NCBI RefSeq assembly: GCF_002099425.1
Contig: NW_018343985.1
Location: forward strand, 1,001,001-1,065,000
Source: Phascolarctos cinereus
Taxonomy: Eukaryota; Chordata; Mammalia; Diprotodontia; Phascolarctidae
Length of the DNA: 64,000 bases
Direction of reading: 5' to 3'
Shown here: positions 11,395-23,850 of the stretch, piece by piece
Position numbering within the stretch: the first letter of the stretch is position 1
Layout: each line of letters starts with the position of its first letter
Made by a program: the position numbers and the translations under genes
The notes under the pieces: generated by a model
What the model saw: only the letters and a program-made list of their open reading frames with translations
Told to the model about the DNA's origin: nothing
Database searches by the model: none

Positions 11395-14300
11395 TTTGAG
11401 GAGTCAAAATTGCAGATTAGGGGCAGTAACAAAGGTAAAGTCTCTTAACATTGCCAACAAAAAGTTGGGGTGAGACACTTTTCTGGCCTAAGACAACTTA
11501 AGAGGTTATTAGGAGAAATCTGTAACACCAGGGTGGAGGTCTGTCCAGAGCCCACAAACATGACTGTGGAAATAATGGCTGCAGCAGCAGCAGCTTTGGG
11601 AGCTCCCAGCCCAGAGATGGTAAGGGAGTCAGAGAACTGGTCACAAAGAGATTACAGGGGACCCTTTGCTGGTTCTGGGTACAGCTGGTGCTGATTTGCA
11701 ACTTTATTACCCATGCACAGTTCTGGGTTGCAGTTTCAGTGGGGAGGGGATTACTGCCAGTCCGTCACAGGGGAGCAGAAGCCCTAGTTATAGTTCCAAG
11801 GCAAGGAACAGAGCTTGAGCATGCAGCTATAGATAGGGAGCAGGAGCCCTTCATGGGTAAAAACCAGAGTAAAGAGCAGGATAGCAGTGATCACAGCTCT
11901 TCCCAGATCACTTGACCTTGGAAACATTGAAAACTTTCAGACCCCAAAAATTGGCTCTGAAAAGAGTAGCATGAAAAAGCCTGAAGGTTGGCACAGTGCC
12001 TGCCTATCCCCAGATGGCAAAGCACAACTTTAATATAAAGTTCAAAGTCAAGAAACAGACTAGAAAAATAAGCAAACAACAACAACAACAACAACAACAA
12101 CAAAATGACCGTAAAACGCTACTATGTTGGCAGAGATGACCAAGACACAAACTGAAAAGAAGACAATGTGAAGACAAATACCAAAAAAGCCTCAAAATTT
12201 TGTTTAATTGGACCCAATCCCAATAAGAATTCTTGGAAGAGTTAAAGAGATAATAGTGGTGGAGGAAAATTTGGGGAAAGAAATGAGAGTGATGTAAGAA
12301 AATTATGGAAAAATAAGTAAGAGCTTGTTAAATGAGTTACCCCCAAAAAAAATACTGGGAAAAAAAAAAACCTTAACAAAAAGAATTGGCCTAATGGTGA
12401 AAGAGGCACAAAAATTCACTGAAGAAAACAACTCTTTGAAGAACAGAACTAGCCAAATGGAAAGAAAATTACAAAATCTCACTAAAGAAGCTAATTCCTT
12501 AAAAATTAAAATTGGGCAAGTGGAACCAATGACTCTATGGGACATCAAGAAAAAATAAGTCAAAAGAATGAAAAAAAATGTAGAAGAAAATGTGAAATAT
12601 CTCATTGGAAAAATAACTGATGTGGAAAATGGATCAAGGAGAGATAATTTAAGAACCACTGAAGTGGGGCAGCTAGGAGGCACAATGGATAGAGCACTGG
12701 CCCTGGAGTCAGGAAGACCCAAGTTCAAATTCAGCCTCAGACACATAACACTTACTAGCTATGTGACCCTGGGCAAGTCACTTAACCCCAATTGTCTCAC
12801 TCCCCCTACCTCCCTTTCAAAAAAAAAAAAACAAAAGAGAGAGAACTATTGGACTTCCGAATGCCATAATCAAAGAAATCATCATCTTTCAAGAAATTAT
12901 CAAGAAAAACAGCATTGATATTTTGATCCAGAGGGTAAAACAGAAATTGAAAGAATCCTCTAATCACCTCCTAAAAGAGATCCCAAAATGAAAATTCCCA
13001 GGAAAATTATTGCAAATTCCAGAGCTCTCAGGGCAAAGAGAAAATACTTCAAGCAACCAGAAAGAAACATTCAAATATTATGAAGCCACAGTTAAGATCA
13101 CATAAGATTTGGTGACTTCCACATTAAAAGAGTGGAAGGTTTGGAATATGATATTCTAGAAGGCAAAGGAGCAAAGGAGTTCAATCCTCTAGGGAAAAAA
13201 TGGATATTTAATGAATAGAGGGCTTTCAAGAATTCCTGAGAAAAAAGCAGAGCTGAATGGAAAATTTGACATTCAAACACAAGACTCAAGGGAAGCATAA
13301 AAAGGTAAAAATGAAAATGTAATCACACAGGGCTCAATGAAGTTAAGCTGTTTACATTCTTATATGAGAAGATGATAATAAAACTCCTAAGAACTTTACC
13401 ATCATTGGAGCAGTTAAAAGGAGTTTATGTAGCATAGGGCATACATATGTGTCAATTATATTGAAATAATCTCCAAAAAATATGAAGGGGTAAGAAAGAG
13501 AGATGCACTGGGAGAAAGGAGAAAGGATAGGTAGGAAGGGGAAAATTTTCTCACATTAAAGGCATTCAAGAAAGAGTTTTTATAGTGGATGGGGAACTGG
13601 GGCTGGTTGGGCAATGCTTGAACTTCATTCTCATCAGAATTGGTTCAAAGAAGGAAGAAAAAATACACACACACACACACACTTGGATATTGACATCTAT
13701 CTTACACAATAGAGAAGTAGTAGGGGAAAGGGATAAGAAAAAGAGAGTGGGGATGAAAAAGACAAAGGCAGAATAACATAGACAGTGGTTAGAAGCAAAA
13801 TAGACTTTTGAGAAGGAGGGAAAGACACATACACACACACACACACACAGAGAAATAGTAGATAATGGAATTAAGAGAAATGCACTTAATAATCACAACT
13901 GTGAGCAGGAATGGGATGAGTCCACCCATAAAAAAGAAACAGATAGGAGAATGGATTAGAAACCAAAATCCAACAATATGTTATTTCCAAGAGACACATT
14001 TGAAACAGAAAGACACACATAGAATTAAAATAAAACACTGGAGTAGAATGTAATATGCTTCAGCTAAAACAAAAAGGGAAGGAGTAGCCATTATAATCTC
14101 AGACAAAGCAAAAGCAAAAATAGGACTGATTAAAAAAGATAATCTGGGAAACTACATTTTGTTAAGAAGATACCATAGATAATGAAGTAAAAATTTTTAA
14201 AAAATTACAGCAGATTTCTCTCATAAAGGCCTCATTTCTCAAATATATATTGAGTATAGAACTGAATCAAATTTATAAAAATAAGACCCATCAAATGTCA

Positions 14301-14500
14301 TAGAATGTAAATAGCAGTTTTCTGAAGAACTCAAAGCCATTTCTATTCCCATTTAAAAAATGCTCTAAATAACTGTTCGTTAGAGAAACAAATTAAGGTT
14401 TTTTCTGAGGTACCACTGTACACCTATCAGAAATGACAAATACTGGAGGAGATGAGGGAAAAATAGGCACACTAATGGACTGGCTGGAACAGTGAACTGG
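11395..14500 (+). mobile_element. L1 with 5' UTR, ORF1, ORF2 endonuclease start and large internal deletion
   Basis: 11395-12300 looks like the L1 5' UTR. From about 12325 a coiled-coil ORF1 is readable (repeated LKNRTSQMERKLQNLTKEAN pattern), interrupted by a SINE. ORF1-type sequence continues to about 13320, and an inter-ORF spacer with AC repeats follows. At 13865-14160 the ORF2 endonuclease is visible in more than one frame: NPTICYFQETHLKQKDTH, then ASAKTKREGVAIIISDKAKA, beside the L1 motif IQETHL..KDTHRLKIKGW. Near 14190 the sequence jumps to the ORF2 C-terminal part (TTTCTCTCATAAAGGCCTCA), so the reverse transcriptase core is deleted. Stops and frameshifts elsewhere show it is dead. Confidence 0.8.
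12662..12841 (+). mobile_element. Marsupial tRNA-derived SINE inside L1 ORF1
   Basis: Full-length copy (GGGGCAGCTAGGAGGCACAA ... CACTTAACCCCAATTGTC, A-tail) flanked by AGAACCACTG (12652-12661) and AGAACTATTG (12842-12851), a target duplication with two differences. It therefore postdates the L1. Confidence 0.9.
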
Positions 14501-14519
14501 CTCCAATCTCTCTTTCCAG

Positions 14520-14720
14520 ATAGATTTTACAGTCTTCCCCTACACAATTTCATATTTCAACCAAATGCCTACTTTGTGTATCTTCTACATAGGATTCCAT
14601 TGCCCATATCTTTGCCTTTGGTCATGCTATTCCTTGGATTGCTGTCTTTACTCACTTCCTCCTCTTGAAATACCTTACCTCCTCTAATACTCAGGTCAAG
14701 TCAGAGTTAACTTCTAGAAC
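14520..14720 (+). mobile_element. Possible L2 fragment
   Basis: 'TTTGGTCATGCTATTCCTTGG ... CTTACCTCCTCT ... CTCAGGTCAAGT'-type order resembles the L2 3' region. Degenerate and low certainty. 14720-15150 holds nothing recognisable. Confidence 0.4.
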
Positions 14721-15149
14721 CTAATATAAATGTGCAAAGAAAAGAGCAATATGGAAAATATTCCAAATATTGCGAAAAAGTAAAATAAAGACCTTGATAA
14801 TTGAATCGGGTTGAGGTGTTCAGATTCTTGTTCATTCCTGTTATGTCAGCAGCATCTAACCTTAGTTTCTTTATAGTTTGATCTTATTTGAGATTTTAAT
14901 TTGAATTTATTTATACATCATATGTTTATTAGAAATAGCCAGAGGTCAGATTTCATGAAAATATCATTTCTACTAGAAAACATAGCAATATCGCCATGTT
15001 AACAAATATAAAGTAGATAATTATAAGACCAGTGAATCACTTGATAATGGAAAGAGCCATTCAGATGGGGTTTGAGTAGAATCTCTTTGGGGTCCCTGCA
15101 ACGTGGAGGGCACCCCACTTTTCTCTTTTGGATTTCTTCTCATGTATAG

Positions 15150-16010
15150 GGCATTCTTTTTTTTTAAAGTAATATGTTATTTTCCCCCAATTATATGTAA
15201 AAAATAATTTTAACTTTAAAAAAAAAATTTGAGTTTTAATTTCGATCACTCCTTTCCTTTCCTTCCCTTTCCCTGAAGCAGTGAGCAATCTGATATAGCT
15301 TACATGTGTGGAATCATGTAAAACATTTCTGTAATAGTTATTGTTTTATAAGAAAATGAGAGACAGAGAGAGACAGAGACAGAGACAGAGATAGAAATAG
15401 TAGCGTACTTTGTATTCAGATATCATCAATTCTTTCTCTGAAGGTGGATAGTATATTTTATCATGAATATTTTGGGATTGTCTTGGATCAATGTATTGTT
15501 GAGAATAGCAAAATCATTCACAATTGTATATCATGTAATATTGCTGTAACTGTGTATAATGATCTTCTGATTCTGCTCATTTCACTATGCATCAGTTCAT
15601 GTAAGTCTTTCCAGAGTTTTCTGAAATCATCCTGCTTGTCATTGTTTATAGCACAATAATATTCCATTCTAATCATATGCCCCAACTTATTCAGCTATAT
15701 TCCTCAATTCATGGGCAGCCACTCAATTTTCAATTCTTAGCCATGACAAAAAAAGCTGCTATAAATGTTTTTGGTTCCTCTTCCTTCCCCCCCCCAAATC
15801 TCTTTGGGATACAGATCTAGCAGTGGTATTGCTGAATCAAAGGGTATGCACAGGTGGTACCTCAGAGTTGTTTTAATTTTCATTTCTCTAATCAACAGTG
15901 ATATAGATTATTTTTTTCATGTAACTATATATAGCATTGATTTCTTTGTCTGAAAACTGCCTGTTTATATCCTTTGACCACTGATCAACTGGGGAATGAT
16001 TTGTATAGGG
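15150..16010 (-). mobile_element. L1 3' end, antisense
   Basis: Reading from the left: T-rich start and TTATATGTAAAAAATAATTT (3' UTR), TGATATAGCTTACATG, then the antisense ORF2 C-terminus (TTCTGCTCATTTCACTATGC, GGGATACAGATCTAGCAGTG, GTATTGCTGAATCAAAGGGT). 5' truncated near 16010. Confidence 0.85.
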
Positions 16011-16440
16011 CAATCTTAATGGAAATCCAAACTTACAGAAAATCATCAAATCATATTTGGAATATGGTGGTTGCTTCTGGGCTCCACAATTTAGGAATGA
16101 CATTGACAAACTCAACTTCATCCAGAGGAGAGAAAGAAGAATGGTGACAGAATAAGAGACGAGGTCATATGAAAATCTTTTTAAGGAAATGAAGGTATTT
16201 AGGCTTAAGAAGAGAAAACCAGAGAACATATGACAAAAATCTTCAAATATGATGGAAGAGAGATTAGACTTATTCTACTTAGTCCAAAATGGCTGAACTA
16301 GGATTATGGGTGAAAGTATCATAAAGGCAAATTTAAATTCAGGGTAAGGAAAAGACTCTTTTGGGGAGGTAGTATATTCAATTTCAGTGGAGATAATCAT
16401 TAGAGGTAATATGATCATGTGTTTGAGCACCATTCTCTCC
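16010..16440 (+). mobile_element. CR1/L3-type LINE fragment
   Basis: 'AATATGGTGGTTGCTTCTGGGC ... AGGAATGACATTGACAAACT ... TCTTCAAATATGATGGAAGAG ... TAGACTTATTCTACTTAG' follows the C-terminal coding order of this LINE (YCV.FW.PHFK.DI.KL...RR). Highly decayed. Confidence 0.65.
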
Positions 16441-16699
16441 CCCTTTCCAACCTTCCATTTATATGTTGATTTTTTTTCATGTAAGAAGTAAAGTACTAAA
16501 GAGTGGGTGTGACTTGCTTGTTTTTACTGGTATCTTAATGTTCAGTACAGTGCTTGGACAGTTACCTCTGTCTCTGTCTCTTTCTTAGTGAGGATTCTCA
16601 TTTCAGGTACTTTTGAGGAGATGGATCTCTAAGGACCCTTCTAATTCTTAGATTTTGTGTTAACATGATTATCTTTTAGAAATGACTTTTTATTTAATT

Positions 16700-16860
16700 G
16701 ATATGGCAGAGTACAAATAGCCCTGGATTTGTAATCAGAGGACCAGAGTTCAAATTCCAGCTCTTCCATAACCTGTTTGATGATGGAAAGATTAACTTAG
16801 CTTCTCTGACATGTAAAATAAAAGATTTAGATTGAACCTCTGAGGTCTCTTTTACCTTTA
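16700..16860 (+). mobile_element. MIR-type SINE
   Basis: 'CCTGGATTTGTAATCAGAGG ... AGTTCAAATTCCAGCTCTTCC' with a tail ending AACCTCTGAGGTCTCTTTTA. Old copy. Confidence 0.65.
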
Positions 16861-18227
16861 AATACTACATACTACAAACTCTCAGTGGTTGTGATAGAAA
16901 ATAATTATTTTATGGGTCTTTTAAAATTTTATCTTTCAACTACATATGATATTTTATAAAGGTTTAAAGACAAATTAATTTTCTTTAAGCTATATTCATT
17001 AGTGTGTCAGGTAATAAAATAAAATGGCTTTCAAATGACATCTACTTAACATTTTAATTTTGTTCTAAGATTTCTTGTTGTCTCATGGAATCACTGATTT
17101 GTGTTTAATCTAGTCTAGTTTTCAAGGACTCCATTTCTTGAGAAAGAATGACCAATGTCTTTTAAACCACTGATTTTCCTTCCAATTTTTTCCCACAAGA
17201 CCCTTTGTTTAATTTTTTATCTTTTGCTTTATTTCTTTTAGGTATTCATAATATGTGGAAAATTTACCCCCCATTTTTTTTGATCTTTGAGTTTCTGGAT
17301 GTAATTGTTATGGCATTAGAGTTGTAATCAGTTTTAATACTGGTCAGTGATTTCTTGGATTTCCTCTTAGCTTCAGCTATAGTTTGTCTGTGAATTGGAG
17401 CTTTGTGCCTGGGCCAGCCTTCATAATTTGGTGCACTTTTGGATGAAATGGTTGTCCCGAGGTGGTCTTGCTCTGGATCCCCCGGATTCTTTTGCTTACA
17501 TGGTCCTTCCATAGAACACTCCTTCTCCCTGTATTGCAGGTACAAGTTCTTGTTCGCCACCCCAATCTTTTTGTTCTTTGATCTTCAGGGTTTTCTCTGG
17601 AATCTCAGGACAGATTGTTAGGGATTTTACAGCCCCAGTCTAAGTGATATGGTACTGCATTGATCAGCACTCTCAAGTTGTTGTCTGCTGTAGATCCTGG
17701 AGCTACCAAGGTCTCTACCTTGAGACTGTCTGACCTCTTGGGGCTTTCTAATGACCGTAGCAAGAGTTTTCTCAAGGGAGTCCTTCCATCTTGCTATGTG
17801 CTGACAAAACACTCTGCAGGCAGCATGTTTCCTGTCTCTGGTCATACTGGTTTGTGCTCACGTTGTTGGACAGACACTTTTCTTATTGCCCATGCACTTC
17901 TGGTCAGCTGTTATTTTGCAGTTATGCATCATTTGCCATAGTTTCTCACTGAATTTATTGAAAAATAAATTTTAATTGATGTTTTATTTTTGCATCTCCT
18001 AATTTTTTACCTGTATTCATCAATCTTTTAGAGTACTATCCAAATAATAAAATATTTCTAAAAGAAAATCAAAAAAGAAAGGAAAAAATCAAACTGATTA
18101 TACATAAGAGCAAACAAACAAACAAAACCCCTTATAATGTATGTGATACACCATGCCTGAGCTCCCCTAATCTATGTGAAAGTGTGGGGACAGATGTTCT
18201 TTTCTATTTTTTTAAACCTGTCAAGCT
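16861..18227. other. No repeat recognised; open stretches on the minus strand near 17264-17845
   Basis: 17200-17950 differs from its AT-rich neighbours in composition. The minus strand has open frames of 60-98 codons in more than one frame (for example one with RWKDSLEKTLATVIRKPQEV near 17690-17790). I do not recognise the protein. It could be a decayed processed pseudogene or the coding part of an unplaced element. No A-tail or target duplication was identified. Confidence 0.35.
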
Positions 18228-19709
18228 TATTCTTTGTTATTTTATATTTAATTTTTCTAACTACATGTAAAAACAATTTTTAACATTTTTTTAAAATTTT
18301 GACTTCCAAATTCTCCCCTTCTTTTCCTTTCTTCCCCCCTTCTTGAGAAGGAAAATAATTTGATATAGATTACATATGTTCAATCATGCAAAATATATTT
18401 CCATATTACTCATTTTATGAATGAAAGCAGAGTAAAAACCACCCCCCCAAAAAAAGATAAGAAAAATAAAGAAAAAATAAAAGTATGCTTCAATCTGCAT
18501 ACAGACTCCATCTGTTATTTCTCTGGAGGAAGCATTTTTCATCATAAGTCCTTTCAAATTATCTTGGAGTATTGTATTTATGAAAATAGCTGTCATTTAT
18601 AGTTGATTATTGTAAAATATTGCTGTTACTGTGTATAATGTTTTCCTGGTTCTGCTCACTTCACTTTGCATCAGTTTATATAAGTCTTACCAGGTTCCTC
18701 CCCCTCCTCAAACCATTCTGTCCATCCTTTCTTTAGTATAATACTATTGCATCACAATCATATAGCACAACTTGTTTAGCCATTCCCTAACTGATGGGTA
18801 TTCCCTCATTTTCCAATTTTTTGCCCCCACAAAAATAGCTGCTATAATTTTTTTGCACATATAGGTCTATTTCCTTTTTTTAAATCTCTTTGTGATACAG
18901 ACTTAGTAGCGGTATTGCTGGGTCAAAGGGTATGGACAGTTTTATATGCATAGGTCTAAATTGCTCTCCAAAACGGTCGGATCACTTCACAAATTCATCA
19001 ACAATGCACTGGTGTCCCAATTCTTCTACATCCCCTCCAATATTTATTATTTCCCTTTTCTGAGATATTAGCAAATCTAATTGCTGTCAGGTAGTACCTC
19101 AGAGTTCTTTTAATTTGCATTTTTCTAATCAATAGTGATTTATAGCATTTTTTCATATGACTACAAATAGCTTTGATTTCTTCTAAAAACTGCCTGTTCA
19201 TCTCCTTTGCCCATTTGTCAACTGGGAAATGACTTGTATTCTTGTAGATTTGACTCAATTCTCTATGATTTAAGAAATGAGGCCTTTACCAGAGAAACTT
19301 GCTGTAAATTTTCTTCCCCAATTTTCTGCTTTCCTTCTAATCATGGGTATATTGGATTTGTTTGTGCAAATCCTTTTTAATTTCATGTAATCAAAATAAA
19401 CCATTTTAATTTCATAATGCTCTCTATCTCTTGTTTTATCATAAATTTTGACAAGTAAGACATCCCATGCTTCCCTAATTTGCTTATGATATTTCCCTTT
19501 ATGTAAAAATCATGTACCCATTTTGACATTATCTTGCTATATGATATGAGATGTTGGTATGGCTAGTTTTTGCCAAACTGCTTTCTAGTTTTCCAAGTAA
19601 TTTTTGTCAAATAGTGAATTCTTGTCCCAAAGGCTTAGATCTTTGTGTTTCTCAAATGCTATATTGCTATGGTCATTTACCACTGTGTGTTGTATACCTA
19701 AACTATTCC

Positions 19710-20325
19710 CCAAACCTCAAATCACTCTGGTACCAGACCAATCTCTACTTGGTCACTGTTTCGGCCCTGATTGGCTGAAAATGAATGCAAATAATGATTG
19801 TTTCTGTTTTGGTCAGAAACCCTGAGGGTATTCCACTCCAGATCTTTGTTTCTATTTTTATTTTATTTTTATTTTTCAGGCAATTGAGGTTAAGTGACTT
19901 GACCAGGGTCACACAGCTAGTAAGTATCAAGTGTTTGGTCTGAAGCTGGATTTGAACTCAGGTCCCCCTGACTTCAGGGCCTATGCTTTATCCACTGTGC
20001 CACCTAGCTGCCCTCAGATCTTTGGTTTTTTTTTTTAAAGAAGCCATTATTTGCCTCATTTTTTTTTAAATTAAGCCTTAATCACTGAATGGGTGCTGCC
20101 TCAGTCAAACTGAGACCTGTTAAAGACCTTCCATTGAAAAGGCCAAGGTCCCTACTGTCCTGGGCCATCTCTAGTTTTCCTGATCCATATGTGGCCCTTG
20201 GCTCCAGACGGCTCCAGAGGAGAAACAAGGCTGGTGACTTTGCACAGCCCTGCCTCACTTACATTCAATTCACTTGCAGCTCAAGGTATCAGTTCCCTGA
20301 TTGCAGCAGCAGCAGCAGCAGCAGC
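19710..20325 (+). mobile_element. SINE-like composite repeat inserted in L1
   Basis: Flanked by AACTATTCC (19701-19709) and AAGTATTCC (20326-20334). L1 sequence is continuous when it is removed. It carries 'CTGGGCCATCTCTAGTTTTC ... GGCTCCAGAGGAGAAACAAG ... TTTGCACAGCCCTGCCTCAC', a dispersed marsupial repeat that usually ends in a GATGTCATGGTCCTCTTC-like tail like the LINE at 339-633. Here the tail is replaced by a GCA repeat at 20303-20326. The family name is uncertain. Confidence 0.7.
19849..20014 (-). mobile_element. Marsupial tRNA-derived SINE, nested
   Basis: Antisense copy (GGTTAAGTGACTTGACCAGG ... CCACCTAGCTGCCC) flanked by perfect 10-bp copies of CAGATCTTTG (19839-19848, 20015-20024). 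It is the youngest layer of this cluster. Confidence 0.92.
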
Positions 20326-21074
20326 AAGTATTCCACTGGTTCACTACTCTATTCCTTAGCTAGTACCAGATTGCTTCAATGATTACCACTTTTTAATACA
20401 CCTTCCTTTTTATGTTTTTCCATTGATTCCCTTGATATTCTTGACCTTTTCTTCTTCCAGATGAATTTTGTTATTTTTTCAAGTTCTATAAATAATTTTT
20501 TGTTAGTTTAATTGGTATGGCACTGAATAAGTAAATTAATTTAGGTAGAATTGTCATTTTTATTATATTGGGTTGGCCTAACTATGGACAATTAATATTT
20601 CTCCAAATATGTAGATTTGATATGGGTGAAAATTGTTTTATGATTGTGTTCATATACTTCCAATCCCAAGTATTTTCTATTGTCTACATTTATTTTAAAT
20701 GGAATTGCTCTCTCTGCTTGACTTTGTTCATAATATATAGAAATGATGATGATTTATGTGGGCTTATTTTATATCTTACAATTTTGCTGAAGTTGCTAAT
20801 TATTTTAACTAGTTTTTTAGGTGATTCTCTAGGATCCTGTAAGTATAAAATAATGTCACCTGAAAAAAGTAAAAGTTTTATTTCCTCATTGCCTATTCTC
20901 TTTCATTTCTTTTTCTTCCCAGATTATTATAGTTAAATTTTTAGTATAATATTGCATAGTAGTGGTGATAATGTCCATCCTTCCTTCACCCATAATTTTA
21001 TTAGCAGTCTTCTAGCTTATTTCTATTAAAGGTAATGCTTGCCAATGGTTTTAGATAGATAATACTTATCATTT

Positions 21075-21725
21075 TCCCCTTTTTTAAAAAAAATTAGCAT
21101 TTTGTTTTCTACTAGTTGCATGTGAAAACAATTTTTAATATTTGTTTTCAAAATTTTGAGTTCCAAATTCTCTCCCTCCCTCCCTCCACATCATTGAGAA
21201 GGCAAGCAATTCAATATAGGTTATACATGAGCAATCATGCAAAACATATCCATAATAGTCATGTTGTGAAAGAAAACCTAGACCAAAAAAAAAAACTGAG
21301 AAAAATGAGGAAAGTAAAAAAATAGTATATTCAGACATCTGTTCTTTCTCTGGGGATAGATAGCATATTTCATCATAAGTTCTTCAGCATTGTCTTGAAT
21401 TGTTGGCGAGAATAGCCAAGTCATTCACAGCTGATCATCTTACCATATTGCTGTTACTTTGTACATAGTATATTTCACTTTGCATCAGCACATGCAAGTC
21501 TTTCCAGGTTTTTCTGAGAGCACCCTGATCGTCATGACTTATAGTACAGTAGTATTCTATTATAATCACATACCACAGCTTCTTCAGCCATTCCCCTGTC
21601 AAGGGGCATCTCCTCAATTTCTAATTCTTTACCCCTAGAAGAGAGCTGCTATAAATATTTTTGTACATATAAGTACTTCCTAGTTTTGTCTTTCATCTCT
21701 TTTAGGATACAGACTTAGTGATACC
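21075..21725 (-). mobile_element. 5'-truncated L1 nested in an older L1
   Basis: A complete antisense 3' end (TTGCATGTGAAAACAATTTT to TTTAGGATACAGACTTAGTG) is bounded by perfect 11-bp copies of ACTTATCATTT (21064-21074, 21726-21736). The older L1 reads straight across when it is removed. Confidence 0.9.
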
Positions 21726-22074
21726 ACTTATCATTTAAACAAAGCTCCAGTTGTTACTATGCTTTCCACTTGTTGTTTGTTTGTTGATTGGTTTAAATCA
21801 GAATGAGTACTATATTTTATCAAAAACCTTTTCTGCGTCTGTTGAGATGATATGTTTTTTATTGTTTTTGAGGTATTTTCGTCATTGATATGGCTGATTA
21901 TGCTCATAGTTTACTAATTTTTAACCAGTCCTTCATTCCTACTATAAATTCCACTTACTCATATTATGTGATCTTTGTGATATAATGTTGTAATTTCTTT
22001 GATAGTATTTTAATATTCTTTCTTATTATGTAACTTTTTAATGGAAAAATATTAATTGGTCATGGGTTGGTTGA

Positions 22075-23850
22075 ATAACATATAAAAATGACAATTTTAC
22101 CTAAGTTATTTTATTTTTCAGTGCCATACCAATCAAACTAAAAAATAATTGTTTTATAGAGCTAGAAAAAATAGTAACAAAAGTCATCTGGAAGAACAAA
22201 AGGTCAAGAATATAAAGGAATCAGTGAAAAAAAATTGAAGGGTGGGCAGCTAGGTGGCACAGTAGATAGAATACTTGCCCTGGAGTCAGCAGGACCTGAG
22301 TTCAAATCCTACCTCAGACACATAACATATATTAGCTGTGTGACTCTGGGCAGTCACTTAACCCCATTGCATCACCAAAAAAAAAAAGTGAATGAAAACA
22401 GTTTAGTGGTACCAAATCTCAAAATATACTACAAAGTGGTGTAATCATCAAATCTAGCATTTGATAAATTCAAAGATCAAGCTTTTGGGGCAAAAATTCA
22501 TTATTTAAGAAAAACTTGGAATGCTGGGAAACCTGGAAAGGATTCTGGGAGAAACTAGTTATAGACCAATATTTCACAGTATGTACCAAGACAAGTTCAA
22601 AATGGGTACATGATTTTGATATAAAGGATGATATCTTAAGCAAATTAGGAGAACATGGAAAAAATTATGCCATATCTATGGAAAAGAAAATATTTAAGAC
22701 CAATCAAGAGATAGGGAAAATCATGGGAGGAACACTGGGTAATTCTGATTACGTGAAATTAAAACTTGTTTTTGCACAAACAAAAACTATGTAGCCAAAA
22801 TTAAAAGGGAAGCATGAACTGGGTGAAAAATAATGCCGTTTTCTCTGCTAAAGGCTTCATTTCTCAAATATAGAGAAAACTGAGCAAATTTTATAAAAAT
22901 AAGGGCATTTCCCCAATTTATAAGTGGTCAAAAGATATGAACTGACAGTTTTTAGGAGAACAAATCAAAGCTATCAGTTGTCATGTGGAAAATGCTCCAC
23001 ATCATTAATAATTAGGGAAATGGCAATGAAAACAATTCTGAAGTACCACCTCATACGATTAATTTGTCTCATATGACAGAAAAGGTAAATAACAAGTATT
23101 TGAAGGTAGGTGGGAAAATAGGTACATTAATGAATTGTAAATTGAATTGTGAAGTGCTCCAGGAATTCTGGAGAACAATTTGGAAGTTTGCCTAAAAGGT
23201 TATAAAACTGTGCATACATTTTATCCCAACAATAACACTACCATTTCTGTATCCCAAAGATATCAAAAAAAAAAAAAGGAAAAAGACATACACACAACAT
23301 TTATGGCAGCTCTTTCAGTTCTGATAAAGTGAAGTTGAGGGGATGCCCATCAACTGGGGAATGGCTAAAAACTTGTGATATTTAATTTTGACAGAATACT
23401 ACTGTGCTATAAAGAATGACAGGGGATGGTTTCAGAAAACAACTTTGAAGAGTTGTATTAACTGATTCAAAATGAAGTGAGAAGAACTAAGAGAATAATG
23501 TCCATAGTAATTTCAATATTGTACAATGATGAACTGTGAATGACTTAGGTATTCTGATTAATTTAATTCTCCACAATTCCAAAAGACTCATGATGAAAAA
23601 TGATATTCACCTCTAGAGAAAGAACTGATGGAGCCTGAATGCAGATTGTAGCATACTTTTTTCCACTTTATTTCCATTTATTTATTTATTTATTTTGCAG
23701 CACAACTAATATGGAAATGTTTTGCATAACTTCACATGCATAATTGGTATCATGTTGCTTGCCTTAATACATGAGCAGGGACTGAAGGGTGAGAAATAAT
23801 TTGGAACTGAAAATAAACAAATGCTAATAAACAAATGGCCAAATAAATGC
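22075..23850 (+). mobile_element. L1 ORF2 C-terminal half and 3' UTR, with a SINE at 22240-22390
   Basis: Sense ORF2 C-terminus is readable (frame 22516-22794: TCSKWVHDFDIKDDILSKLG-type order, GKNYAISMEKKIFKTNQEIG), then the 3' UTR (GCATAACTTCACATGCATAA) to about 23850. A full-length marsupial SINE (GGGCAGCTAGGTGGCACAGT, A-tail) interrupts it. It faces the antisense L1 at 18228-22055 head to head. Confidence 0.85.

Larger units (their letters stand above)
18228..22055 (-). mobile_element. Long antisense L1 carrying three later insertions
   Basis: 3' UTR starts at 18228 (ACTACATGTAAAAACAATTT). ORF2 follows in reverse to about 22055, including antisense reverse-transcriptase sequence at 20380-21060 and 21737-22030 (for example TAGTGGTGATAATGTCCATC, the reverse of the catalytic YADD neighbourhood, and TTTTATCAAAAACCTTTTCT). 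Interruptions: a SINE-like element at 19710-20325, a SINE inside that, and a second L1 at 21075-21725. The 5' end is truncated. Confidence 0.85.

Noticed and set aside
12303-12746. 147-codon minus-strand frame
   Set aside because: Antisense of L1 ORF1 and a SINE.
20303-20326. GCA repeat as a coding poly-Gln or Ser tract
   Set aside because: It sits in the degenerate tail of a SINE-like insertion inside an L1.
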